From: Erythrobacter tepidarius
GTDB lineage: Bacteria; Pseudomonadota; Alphaproteobacteria; Sphingomonadales; Sphingomonadaceae
NCBI RefSeq assembly: GCF_002155695.1
Contig: NZ_MUYJ01000001.1
Span: 124,001-188,000, forward strand
Reading direction: 5' to 3'
DNA length: 64,000 bases
Shown: piece by piece, positions 25,671 through 34,011 of the stretch
Position numbering within the stretch: the stretch's first letter is position 1
How the letters are laid out: every line of letters starts with the position of its first letter
The notes under the pieces: model-generated
What the model saw: the letters and a program-made list of their open reading frames with translations, nothing else
What the model was told of the DNA's origin: nothing
The model's database searches: none
Translations under genes and position numbers: made by a program

Positions 25671-27101
25671 TCACACCAGATCGCGCACATCGGCAAGCCG
25701 CCCGGTGACGGCGGCGGCGGCGGCCATCGCGGGGCTGACGAGGTGCGTGCGCGCCCCCGGACCCTGCCGCCCCACGAAATTGCGGTTGCTGGTCGAAGCG
25801 CAGCGTTCGCCCGCCGGCACCTTGTCGGGATTCATGCCGAGGCAGGCCGAACAGCCCGGCTCGCGCCATTCGAATCCGGCATCGATGAACACCTTGTCGA
25901 GCCCCTCCTTCTCGGCCTGTGCCTTGACGAGGCCCGAACCCGGCACGACGATCGCCCAGCGCACATTGGCGGCCTTGCGGCGGCCCTTGAGCACTGCGGC
26001 GGCGGCGCGCAGGTCTTCGATCCGGCTGTTGGTGCACGAGCCGATGAAGACGTTTTCGATAGGAATTTGCGTCATCGGCGTGCCGGGGGTCAGGCCCATA
26101 TAGGCGAGGCTCTTTTGCGCCGCGACCCGTTTGCTCTCGTCGGCGAAGTCCTCCGGGTGCGGCACGCGCCCGCCGATGGGCACCACGTCCTCGGGGCTGG
26201 TGCCCCAGGTAACGCTGGGTTCGACATCGCCGGCCGCGATCGTCACGGACTTGGCAAAGATCGCACCGTCATCCGAGCGCAGCGTGCGCCAATAGGCGAC
26301 CGCTGCGTCCCAATCTGCGCCCTTGGGGGCCATCGGCCGACCCTTGAGATAGGCGAAGGTGGTGTCATCCGGCGCGATCAGCCCGGCACGTGCGCCCGCC
26401 TCGATGCTCATGTTGCAGACCGTCAGGCGCTCCTCGATGGTCATGCGCTCGAACACGCGGCCGCGATATTCGATGACATGGCCGCTCCCGCCTGCCGCAC
26501 CGATCTTGCCGATGATGTGCAGGATCAGGTCCTTGGCCGAAACGCCCGGGCCGAGATCGCCCTCCACCCGTACTTCCATCGGCTTGGACTGCTGGAGCAA
26601 CAGCGTCTGGGTGGCGAGCACGTGCTCGACTTCGCTCGTCCCGATGCCGAAGGCGAGGGCCCCCAGGCCCCCGTGGCAGGCGGTGTGCGAATCCCCGCAT
26701 ACGATAGTGGTGCCCGGCAGCGAGAAGCCCTGCTCCGGCCCGACCACATGGACGATCCCCTGCTCTTTCGCGGTCGCGGGAATGTAGCGGATGCCGAAGG
26801 CCGATGCATTGACCTCGAGCGCGGCGAGCTGCGCGGCGCTTTCGGGATCGGCAATCGGCACCGGCTTTCCGTCCGCGTCCAGCCGCGCGGTGGTGGGCAG
26901 ATTGTGATCGGGCACCGCCAGCGTCAATTCAGGGCGGCGCACCGCTCGACCGGCGATCTTCAGCGCCTCGAATGCCTGCGGGCTGGTCACCTCGTGGACG
27001 AGGTGGCGGTCGATATAGATCAGCGCCGTGCCGTCATCGCGGGTCTCGACCACATGGGCGTCCCAGATTTTTTCGTAGAGGGTGCGCGGGCGGCTCGCCA
27101 T
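25671..27101 (-). CDS. leuC: 3-isopropylmalate dehydratase large subunit
   Basis: 476 residues. Aconitase-fold Fe-S enzyme. Landmarks are [13 protein letters not shown] at the start, [20 protein letters not shown] and, near the end, [17 protein letters not shown] with [11 protein letters not shown], the cluster-binding cysteines. It begins the leuC-small ORF-leuD operon. The 136-base gap to the divergent thioesterase gene should hold both promoters. Confidence 0.98.
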   Translation of the reverse strand: MASRPRTLYEKIWDAHVVETRDDGTALIYIDRHLVHEVTSPQAFEALKIAGRAVRRPELTLAVPDHNLPTTARLDADGKPVPIADPESAAQLAALEVNASAFGIRYIPATAKEQGIVHVVGPEQGFSLPGTTIVCGDSHTACHGGLGALAFGIGTSEVEHVLATQTLLLQQSKPMEVRVEGDLGPGVSAKDLILHIIGKIGAAGGSGHVIEYRGRVFERMTIEERLTVCNMSIEAGARAGLIAPDDTTFAYLKGRPMAPKGADWDAAVAYWRTLRSDDGAIFAKSVTIAAGDVEPSVTWGTSPEDVVPIGGRVPHPEDFADESKRVAAQKSLAYMGLTPGTPMTQIPIENVFIGSCTNSRIEDLRAAAAVLKGRRKAANVRWAIVVPGSGLVKAQAEKEGLDKVFIDAGFEWREPGCSACLGMNPDKVPAGERCASTSNRNFVGRQGPGARTHLVSPAMAAAAAVTGRLADVRDLV

Positions 27102-27228
27102 CGGGTCATGTTTCCTGTCTGCAAATGGGGCGGGGGAGCGCGATTAGACGCGCTCCTCGGCTCTGCGCAAGATGTGTGCTTGCGGTGCGGCAAATTCGTC
27201 ATGCATTTGCAAGCTTCCTCGGCTATGA

Positions 27229-27244
27229 CTGACAAATATGTCAG
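27229..27244. promoter_or_regulatory. palindrome covering the thioesterase start codon
   Basis: CTGACA-AATA-TGTCAG: 6-base perfect arms with a 4-base centre. The ATG of the thioesterase gene (27238-27240) lies inside it. Such a site could block transcription or translation start. No regulator gene is adjacent. Confidence 0.4.
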
Positions 27245-27654
27245 CAAGCACATCTCGCGCCGCCCCCTTTCTCCACCCGATCACGGTCGAACCGGCCGAC
27301 ATCGACTTCATGGGGCACGTCAACAATGCGCGCTATCTCAACTGGGTGCAGGAGGCGGTGCTGGCGCATTGGCGCGGGATTGCTCCGGCCGAGGATGTGG
27401 CGTCCAAGGCTTGGGTCGCGCTCAAGCATGAGATCACCTACCGCAAACCTGCCTTCCTCAATGACACGGTGATTGCGCAGACCGTGCTCGAAGGCTTCAA
27501 TGGCGCGCGCGCCTTTTATTCGACGCTGATCAAGCGCGGCGAAGAGGTGCTGGCAGAGGTGCAGTCCTCGTGGTGCTGCATCGACGCCGAAACCCTGCGC
27601 CCGGCACGCATCGGGGAACACCTGCGCGCGTTCTTCTTTCCCAAGGGGGAGTGA
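27238..27654 (+). CDS. acyl-CoA thioesterase (4HBT hotdog family)
   Basis: 138 residues. Hotdog-fold thioesterases hydrolyse acyl-CoA. The active-site segment is PADIDFMGHVNNARYLNWVQEA, with the catalytic acid just before MGHVNN. HEITYRKPAFLNDTVIAQTVLE and SSWCCIDAETLRPARI complete the fold. No ribosome site is visible before the ATG, which suggests a leaderless or weakly translated message. It is divergent from leuC. Confidence 0.9.
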   Translation: MSASTSRAAPFLHPITVEPADIDFMGHVNNARYLNWVQEAVLAHWRGIAPAEDVASKAWVALKHEITYRKPAFLNDTVIAQTVLEGFNGARAFYSTLIKRGEEVLAEVQSSWCCIDAETLRPARIGEHLRAFFFPKGE

Positions 27655-27977
27655 GCGCGCTTAAGGCGCGGTCTTGCAAGCCCGGCTTCCGGTGCTCTGC
27701 CTTTCGCGGCGCCGATCAGGTCGAAAGCAGCACAAAGGCGGCCAGTTCGTGCAAAGCCAGCGCATCCGTGCGCGCCGAGCGTCGAGGCGAGGGTCAATCC
27801 CGATGCCGGGTTTTTCGACCCCGGCCCGATATCCGCCGCCACGAGGTCTGGCGACACGCCTTGCCCATCGCAAAGCGGGCAAGGCGTGTCGTTCAGCGCT
27901 GCGCGAAACGCGATTGCGCAGCCTCGCAGCCGCTCTATAGGCATCTCCATGCAAGCTTCGCGCGTATCCTCCGCCAG
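27655..27977. other. intergenic region upstream of crtW
   Basis: 323 bases separate the thioesterase stop from the crtW ATG. No coding frame is convincing. It holds the long inverted repeat listed separately and, by position, the crtWZ promoter. Confidence 0.55.
27852..27891. repeat. 15-bp perfect inverted repeat upstream of crtW
   Basis: CGACACGCCTTGCCC (27852-27866) and GGGCAAGGCGTGTCG (27877-27891) with a 10-base loop. There is no T-tract after it, so a simple terminator is unlikely. It lies about 87 bases before the crtW start. Confidence 0.7.
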
Positions 27978-28763
27978 ATGAAACCAGATTTCGCCTTGCC
28001 CCCGCACGCCTTCCAGCGCGCCATCGGCCTCGCGCTGGCGCTGGCAATTGGGGGGAGTTGGCTGGCGATCCACGCCTATGCGATGTTCGTGTTCGAACTC
28101 ACGTGGGGCAACTGGCCGCTCGCGCTGATGATCGCGGGCGTGCAGTGCTGGCTTTCGGTGGGCGTGTTCATCATCTGTCATGATGCGATGCACGGGACGC
28201 TGGTGCCTGGCAGGCCGAAACTGAATTCGGCGATCGGCGCAGTGCTGCTGGCACTCTACGCCGGGTTCGCTTGGAACCGGCTTCGCGATGCGCATTTCGC
28301 GCATCACCGGCTCGCGGGCCGTGCCGGCGATCCCGATTTCGACGAGCACCATCCGGATGATTTCTGGCGCTGGTATGTCACCTTCTTCCGGCGCTATTTC
28401 GGGTGGCGCTCGCTCCTGTTCGTGCACACTGTCGTCGGCATCTACTGGCTGCTGCTCGGGATCCCGATGGCGCAGATCGTGCTGCTTTACGGGTTGCCCG
28501 CGCTCGGATCTTCGCTGCAGCTGTTCTATTTCGGCACCTTCCTTCCCCATTGCCACCGCGAGGACAAGCCTTTCGCTGACCGTCACAATGCCCGCAGCAA
28601 TGATTTCGGCACGCTGGTGAGTCTCGCCACCTGCTTCCATTTCGGCTACCATCTGGAGCACCACCACCGGCCCGATGTGCCATGGTGGGGCTTGCCCGCG
28701 GCCAAGCGCGCCGGGGTGGGCGAGGTGGAAATCGCAGAATTTTCGGCAGAGGCGCCCGCATGA
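27978..28763 (+). CDS. crtW: beta-carotene 4-ketolase
   Basis: 261 residues. CrtW is a membrane di-iron enzyme that adds keto groups to carotenoid rings (echinenone, canthaxanthin). The histidine boxes are HDAMHG, HFAHHR and, near the end, LEHHHRPDVPWWGLP, and membrane helices fill the gaps. The stop overlaps the crtZ start (ATGA). Together the pair can make astaxanthin-type carotenoids from beta-carotene. Other crt genes are not in the window. Confidence 0.95.
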   Translation: MKPDFALPPHAFQRAIGLALALAIGGSWLAIHAYAMFVFELTWGNWPLALMIAGVQCWLSVGVFIICHDAMHGTLVPGRPKLNSAIGAVLLALYAGFAWNRLRDAHFAHHRLAGRAGDPDFDEHHPDDFWRWYVTFFRRYFGWRSLLFVHTVVGIYWLLLGIPMAQIVLLYGLPALGSSLQLFYFGTFLPHCHREDKPFADRHNARSNDFGTLVSLATCFHFGYHLEHHHRPDVPWWGLPAAKRAGVGEVEIAEFSAEAPA

Positions 28764-29296
28764 GCTGGCTCGAAATCTTTCTTACCGTGATGGCCTCGCT
28801 GATCGGGATGGAGCTGTTCGCGTGGTATGCGCACAAGTACATCATGCATGGCTGGGGCTGGGGTTGGCACCGTGACCATCACGAGCCGCACGACAAAGTG
28901 CTCGAGAAGAACGATCTGTTCGCCGTGGTGTTCGGCACGATCAATGCCGCAATGTACATCTACGGCTCGCTCTACTCGGACTGGCTGTGGTGGTTTGCGG
29001 TGGGGATCACCCTCTACGGGGTAATCTATACTCTGGTTCACGACGGGCTGGTGCATCAGCGCTATTTCCGCTGGGTGCCGCGCAAGGGCTATGCCAAGCG
29101 GCTGGTGCAGGCGCACAAGCTCCACCATGCGACGATCGGCAAGGAGGGCGGGGTGAGCTTCGGCTTCGTTTTCGCCCGCGATCCGGCCAAGCTCAAGGCC
29201 GAACTGAAGGCGCAGAAGGAAGCGGGCATTGCCGTGGTGCGTGATGCGGTCGGCACAGCGGACGACGGCTTCGAAGTGGTTGGCCGCAACCTCTAG
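28760..29296 (+). CDS. crtZ: beta-carotene 3-hydroxylase
   Basis: 178 residues. CrtZ hydroxylates the beta-ionone rings. The histidine motifs HKYIMHG, HRDHHEPH, VHDGLVHQRY and HKLHHA are intact in a four-helix membrane protein. The start overlaps the crtW stop by four bases, a translational coupling that favours balanced ketolation and hydroxylation. The C-terminal 30 residues form a charged tail. Confidence 0.95.
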   Translation: MSWLEIFLTVMASLIGMELFAWYAHKYIMHGWGWGWHRDHHEPHDKVLEKNDLFAVVFGTINAAMYIYGSLYSDWLWWFAVGITLYGVIYTLVHDGLVHQRYFRWVPRKGYAKRLVQAHKLHHATIGKEGGVSFGFVFARDPAKLKAELKAQKEAGIAVVRDAVGTADDGFEVVGRNL

Positions 29297-29505
29297 GGCG
29301 TTTGGGTCAGGCTCCGATGAGGAACTGCGCCTTGGCCATCGCCGCACGGCGCAGGTGCAAAATCCCGTGCGCTTGTCCGAGCCTATCCGAGGCGCGTTCC
29401 TCAGCGCTGCCCGATCGCAAGTCGAATTCGCTGCCGGGGTGGAGCACGCCTTCGGGCTGCCGGGAACCGGCACGGCCCAGCGGCGCGTGCGATTGAAGCA
29501 AGCCG

Positions 29506-31428
29506 TCAGTCTTGCGAAATCGGCAACAACACTGCGCTGGCCATCGTGCCGCCGCGGTGAATGGTCTGGGTCGCGGCTTTGTAATCGGTGCTTTTCGCCT
29601 CCATGATCGAGGGCACCCAGGTTTGCGGGTTGCGATCATACAGCGGGAAAAGGCTCGATTGCACCTGCACCATGATCCGGTGCCCGGGCAGGAAGACGTG
29701 ATCGACATCAGGCAGTGCCCAGCGGAAGGCATAGGGCTTGCCAGGCTCAAGCGGAGCGGGCGTGGCGAAGCCGTGGACGTAGCGGCCGCGGAAGATTTCG
29801 ATCCCGATGCCAAGCTGATACCCGGCAAGATGCGGTTTAGCCGAATATTCTTCGGGGTAGACGTCGATCAGCTTGACCACGAAATCGCTGTCACTGCCGC
29901 TGGTCGCCGCGTGCAGCTCGACCTTCGGGGCACCCTTGATGTGCAGCGGCTTATCGAGCACCGGCCCGACATAGCTGAGCACGTCGGGCCGGCCGTCGAC
30001 AAAACGCTGATCCTGCACCAGCCAAGTGCGCCATTGCTCGCCGTCGAGCCGGATCGGGCGCGGGAGCATCGGGACAGGCTTGGCCGGGTCTGACACATAG
30101 CTATCGCTGCCTGTTTCGGGCCGGATCCATGACAGCGAAAATCCGGCGTCGAGATAGAGCGGGGTGTAACTTCCCGCAGGCCATTGCTGCGATACCTCCC
30201 AGCGGTTGGCCCCAGTGGCATAGGTGAGCACCGGCGGCGTATCGCAGGGAGGCGCAAGGCTCTTGAGGTGACAATCGAGAAAGGGCTTCATGTAACGCGT
30301 GCGGAACTGGAGCCCGGTATCACCTTCCCACTCGAGCGGGCCAAGCGCCCGCGCCTCGTAATTGACCTGACTGTGGCGCCACGGACCGATGACGAGGCTG
30401 ACCATGTCGTTGTTCACGTCCTGCGGTTCGAGGGCGCGGTAGACCGCCGGGGCGCCGTAACTGTCTTCCTGATCCCATTGGCCCGTCACCAGCATGACCG
30501 GCACAGTCAGCTTGCGCGCGCCGAGCAGCTTGTCGACCGCCTGGCCCTGCCACCATGCGTCATAGGCAGGGTGTTCGAGCATCTTGCGGATTGTCGGCAG
30601 CTCCAGCAGTCCATAGGCCTTGGCATAGTCCATTGCCGAACCCGCCTTGAGATAGGCGGTATATTCATCGCCCATGCCCTTGGGCACGTCCCCGCCGCCT
30701 TTGGCCACCGTCTGACCAAGCGCAAAATCAAAGCCAAACACCCGAAACGCGCCATTGTGGAACCAGTCGTCGCCGATCCAGCCATCAACCATCGGGCTCT
30801 GCGGCACCGCCGCCTTGAGCGCGGGATGCGGATCGATCAGCGCCATGAGCGAGGTGAAACCGAGGTAGGATGACCCCGTGATCCCGACCTTGCCATTGGT
30901 TTCCTTGACGTTCTTCACCAGCCAGTCGATCGAATCGTAAGCATCGGTGGAATGATCAACCTTCGTCGGGTTGAGCGGCCCGCGCAGCGGCCGGTTCATC
31001 ACGTAATCGCCTTCCGAGCCATACATGCCGCGCACGTCCTGATAGACGCGGATATAGCCATCGTTGACGAATTCGGCGTCAGCGATGGGAAGAATCTCCT
31101 CGATCTTCTGACTGCGGTTGCGGCTTGTCATGCGGTCGGCATTGTAGGGCGTGCGCGTGAAGAGGATCGGGGCGTCGGTCACGCCCTTGCGATGAATGAT
31201 GACCGTGAACAGCTTGGTGCCATCGCGCATCGGGATCATCACCGTGCGGCGCACGTAATCGGCCTGGGGGCGAACCCAGTCATATTCGGCGACCTGCTCG
31301 TTGAGCATGGTGTCGGTCAACTTGGGCGGCTTGTCCTGCGCCATGCTTTCCCAGCCCGGCAAGGCGAAAGTCGCCAGCGCTGCGAGCCAGAGCGCGACAC
31401 GCCCCGGTTGTTGTTGCGGATTTGCCAT
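29506..31428 (-). CDS. secreted CocE/NonD-family (X-Pro dipeptidyl-peptidase-like) hydrolase
   Basis: 640 residues from the ATG at 31428. An N-terminal signal segment (VALWLAALATFALPG) precedes the alpha/beta-hydrolase domain. Motifs are MRDGTKLFTVI, RTPYNADR, YQDVRGMYGSEGDY and the nucleophile GITGSSYLGF (serine of GSSYxGF, as in alpha-amino acid ester hydrolases). The C-terminal jelly-roll domain (DFVVKLIDVYPE) is present. Esters, amides or short peptides are possible substrates. GGAGG stands about 10 bases before the ATG; a longer in-frame start at 31482 is less likely. Confidence 0.9.
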   Translation of the reverse strand: MANPQQQPGRVALWLAALATFALPGWESMAQDKPPKLTDTMLNEQVAEYDWVRPQADYVRRTVMIPMRDGTKLFTVIIHRKGVTDAPILFTRTPYNADRMTSRNRSQKIEEILPIADAEFVNDGYIRVYQDVRGMYGSEGDYVMNRPLRGPLNPTKVDHSTDAYDSIDWLVKNVKETNGKVGITGSSYLGFTSLMALIDPHPALKAAVPQSPMVDGWIGDDWFHNGAFRVFGFDFALGQTVAKGGGDVPKGMGDEYTAYLKAGSAMDYAKAYGLLELPTIRKMLEHPAYDAWWQGQAVDKLLGARKLTVPVMLVTGQWDQEDSYGAPAVYRALEPQDVNNDMVSLVIGPWRHSQVNYEARALGPLEWEGDTGLQFRTRYMKPFLDCHLKSLAPPCDTPPVLTYATGANRWEVSQQWPAGSYTPLYLDAGFSLSWIRPETGSDSYVSDPAKPVPMLPRPIRLDGEQWRTWLVQDQRFVDGRPDVLSYVGPVLDKPLHIKGAPKVELHAATSGSDSDFVVKLIDVYPEEYSAKPHLAGYQLGIGIEIFRGRYVHGFATPAPLEPGKPYAFRWALPDVDHVFLPGHRIMVQVQSSLFPLYDRNPQTWVPSIMEAKSTDYKAATQTIHRGGTMASAVLLPISQD

Positions 31429-31679
31429 AGGCCCAAGCCTCCGTTTCGGATCGCGCGCTTTGCCGCGCATGTTCCTTTGCATGGCACGGACACGAGGGCT
31501 AATCCAGCCTGTCCGATCAATACGCGAATCCTGCCGTGCCGAAGCGGCAAAGCTGCGTCAGGGTTGATGATTGCGCCTTGTGCTGAGATGTACGCCGAGC
31601 ATGATTGAGATCAATGCAAGCACCTATGCAATGGGCGCATCGTGACAGCGCTGCGGGATAGAGCTACGGGCTTGTTGTG

Positions 31680-32093
31680 ATGCCGAATTTTCGCGCCATG
31701 ATCCGGGGCCATGCGGGCCTCGTCTTGTTGCTGCTGGCCCTGGTGCTCGTGGTCAAGGCGGTCGTGCCATCAGGGTTCATGCTTGCGGCAGACAGCAACC
31801 GTGTCCTGACCGTCAGGATCTGCTCCGATGCCAGCGGGGCGCCCAAGCAGATGCAGATTGCCATTCCGGGCAAGCATGAGAATGGCGGCGATCAATCCGA
31901 TGCGGGCGGCAAGGCGGCGCCTTGCGCCTTCTCGGGCCTTGGGCAGGCATGGATCGGCACCGTTGATCCCCTGCTGCTGGCGAGCGCGCTGGTCTTTATC
32001 CTGCTGCTCGGCCTCGCCCCGCTCCCCACGCTGCTGACGCGCGATATCCCCTTCCTGCGGCCGCAGTTGCGCGGGCCGCCCGCCTCCGTCTGA
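31680..32093 (+). CDS. DUF2946-family protein
   Basis: 137 residues. An N-terminal membrane segment (GLVLLLLALVLVVKAVVPSGFML) and a second one near the C-terminus (LLLASALVFILLLGL) flank a periplasmic part with RICSDASG, a Gly/Asp-rich loop and KAAPCAFSGLG. DUF2946 genes often neighbour copper or other metal genes. A GTG at 31677 could also start it. Function is unknown. Confidence 0.8.
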   Translation: MPNFRAMIRGHAGLVLLLLALVLVVKAVVPSGFMLAADSNRVLTVRICSDASGAPKQMQIAIPGKHENGGDQSDAGGKAAPCAFSGLGQAWIGTVDPLLLASALVFILLLGLAPLPTLLTRDIPFLRPQLRGPPASV

Positions 32094-32106
32094 CACCCTG
32101 AACCCC

Positions 32107-32682
32107 TTGTGTCGTTACGCTCGCGCGCTCCTGCGGGAGTGCGCCGGGCTGTCGGAGCCAATTGTCATCTATGCCATTCTTGATTGCCACACCGCACAGC
32201 ACCATGCGGGTCAACCTGCCCAGCTTGCCCGTCCAAGAGGTCTGATCCTGCACTTGCAGGAAAACCGCTCGCATCTCTCGCAGGATGCGCGCGTCACTTT
32301 CACCGTGCTCATGGGCGTGTTCATGGCGATGGCCATCCTGCCGGCTCTGAGCGGGCGATGGCTGGTGCCGGCCTATGCCATCGGCACCATGGCGCTGCTG
32401 GTCGGTGTGCTGGAATGGCATCGCCGCAAGCCCCCCGCAGCCGAGTGGCTCGCGCTCGATCAGGGCAAGCTCCTTTGGTGCAGCCTCGCGCACCAGACGG
32501 TCGAATGGCCGCTCATCGGCACGCGTTTCGTGATCGACGATGCGATCCCCGCGCGCCTGCGCCTGTTTTTGGAACACCGCAACCGCCGCATCGAGATTGC
32601 GACCTGCCTTGGAATCGAAGAACGCCGCGCGGTTGCCGACCTCACTTCCCGCGAACTGGCTGCCGCTCGGCACCCGGCATAG
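32107..32682 (+). CDS. DUF2244-family membrane protein, 5' end uncertain
   Basis: The open frame gives at most 191 residues. LHLQENRSHLSQDARVTFTV, two membrane segments (MGVFMAMAILPAL and AYAIGTMALLVGVLEWH) and the C-terminal RRIEIATCLGIEERRAVADLTSRELAAA fit DUF2244. No in-frame ATG or GTG exists before the first membrane segment, only TTG at 32107 or 32254. A 24-residue peptide in another frame begins at an ATG near 32170, so a frameshift at the 5' end is possible. The gene may be damaged. Confidence 0.6.
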   Translation: MCRYARALLRECAGLSEPIVIYAILDCHTAQHHAGQPAQLARPRGLILHLQENRSHLSQDARVTFTVLMGVFMAMAILPALSGRWLVPAYAIGTMALLVGVLEWHRRKPPAAEWLALDQGKLLWCSLAHQTVEWPLIGTRFVIDDAIPARLRLFLEHRNRRIEIATCLGIEERRAVADLTSRELAAARHPA

Positions 32683-33220
32683 CGCGATGAGGGCAGGATG
32701 AGCCATTTGTGGCGACTGGTTTGCCGATGCCGGCGCTGATCCTGCTGGCGATCACTGGCGGGCCGTATCTGTTGGAACGCGCATGGGACGCCTTGCTCCA
32801 TCACGATAGCCTGACGCTTGCCCCGAAAGCGCGCGGCTCACCCGCATTCTCAGCGCCCTTCATGGCGAGACAACGAGCTGTCCCGATGCTTTGGATCGCA
32901 CCTGCCTTTGGGCACAGGCGCATTGCCCGGCGCGCCAGATGCGGGCATAGATGAATTTGACGGTCGCGCTTGTTCGGTGCCGCCGATCCGGCGACACGCA
33001 TCCGCGACCTTTACGCCCAAGGTGCCAGGGAAGGTGGGAATGCGTTACCGGCTGGCGCATTTCAGCCCCGAACCCGCCGCCAAGGTGCGCCGCTAGCTCC
33101 TTGCCCGCGGCCATGGCTTCGAGCCGGTCGGGAGCTACCTTGCTTTTCGTGGCCGCTTGCCCAATGCCGATGTCCCGCTTGCGAACCGCGGGCTGCCATG
33201 ATCCACCGAGGAAAACACGC
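32683..33220. other. degenerate intergenic region
   Basis: 538 bases without a convincing gene. Several short protein-like stretches occur in different frames: GLPMPALILLAITGGPYLLE near 32720, SARLTRILSALHGE near 32830 and, near 33050-33200, YRLAHFSPEPAAKVRR stop LLARGHGFEPVGSYLAFRG, which continues through an in-frame stop. This looks like an eroded gene that I cannot identify. Confidence 0.45.
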
Positions 33221-33952
33221 ATGACACGTCACCGCCCTCTGTTTCTCACCATCGCGGCATTCGCCACGGCACTGGTTCCGCTCATGGGGGCGGGGGTGCT
33301 TGAGGCCCAGACCGCCGCATCCGCGAGCGCGCCGGCCGCCTTTTCGCTCGCCCCTTTGCCCTATGCGGCCGATGCCTTGGAGCCGGTAATCGATACCCAG
33401 ACCATGATCATCCATCATGACCGGCATCATCAAGCCTATGTCGACAACCTCAACAAGGCCGTGGCCGCCGATCCTTCGCTGGCAGGAATGAAGCTGGAAG
33501 AACTTGTCGCCCGGGCCGGTACGCTGTCCCCGGCGATCCGCAACAATGCCGGCGGGCACTGGAATCATACCTTCTTCTGGGAAACGATGGCACCGGTGGG
33601 CAAGGGCAACGCGATTTCCCCCGCGCTGGCGGCCGCGATCGACGTGCAGTTCGGATCGATGGACAAGTTCAAGGCCGCGTTCAAGGCGGCCGGCACCGCG
33701 CGCTTCGGATCGGGCTGGGTGTGGCTGATCGTGGGCAAAGACGGGAAGCTCGCAATCACCTCTACCCCCAATCAGGACAATCCGCTGATGGATGTGGCCG
33801 AGGTCAAGGGCACGCCCGTGCTTGGCAATGACGTGTGGGAGCATGCCTATTACCTCAAGTGGCAGAACCGCCGCGGCGATTACCTCGACAGCTGGTGGCA
33901 GGTGGTCGATTGGGGCAAGGTGTCCGAGCGTTACGCGGCGGCGATCAGGTAA
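33221..33952 (+). CDS. exported Fe/Mn superoxide dismutase
   Basis: 243 residues. SOD converts superoxide to peroxide and oxygen. Metal and channel motifs are IIHHDRHHQAYVDNLN, GGHWNHTFFWETM and the C-terminal DVWEHAYYLKW. An N-terminal signal peptide (LFLTIAAFATALVPLMGAGVLEAQ) precedes the catalytic domain, so the enzyme is periplasmic or secreted, unlike most cytoplasmic Fe/Mn-SODs. GAGGAAAA lies just before the ATG. Iron versus manganese preference cannot be settled from these motifs. Confidence 0.93.
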   Translation: MTRHRPLFLTIAAFATALVPLMGAGVLEAQTAASASAPAAFSLAPLPYAADALEPVIDTQTMIIHHDRHHQAYVDNLNKAVAADPSLAGMKLEELVARAGTLSPAIRNNAGGHWNHTFFWETMAPVGKGNAISPALAAAIDVQFGSMDKFKAAFKAAGTARFGSGWVWLIVGKDGKLAITSTPNQDNPLMDVAEVKGTPVLGNDVWEHAYYLKWQNRRGDYLDSWWQVVDWGKVSERYAAAIR

Positions 33953-34011
33953 ATAAGGCTGATGCCGGAGCCGCGCAGCCTGGAAGCCGCGCGGGAACAA
34001 GGGAGAGGGTG

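Noticed and set aside
25635-27431. Open frame of about 600 codons on the plus strand opposite leuC
   Set aside because: Composition typical of an antisense frame; leuC is unambiguous.
29307-29505. Minus-strand protein-like tail after the CocE-type gene (ending RAAMAKAQFLIGA)
   Set aside because: No start codon, no recognised family and overlap with the 3' region only; could be chance.
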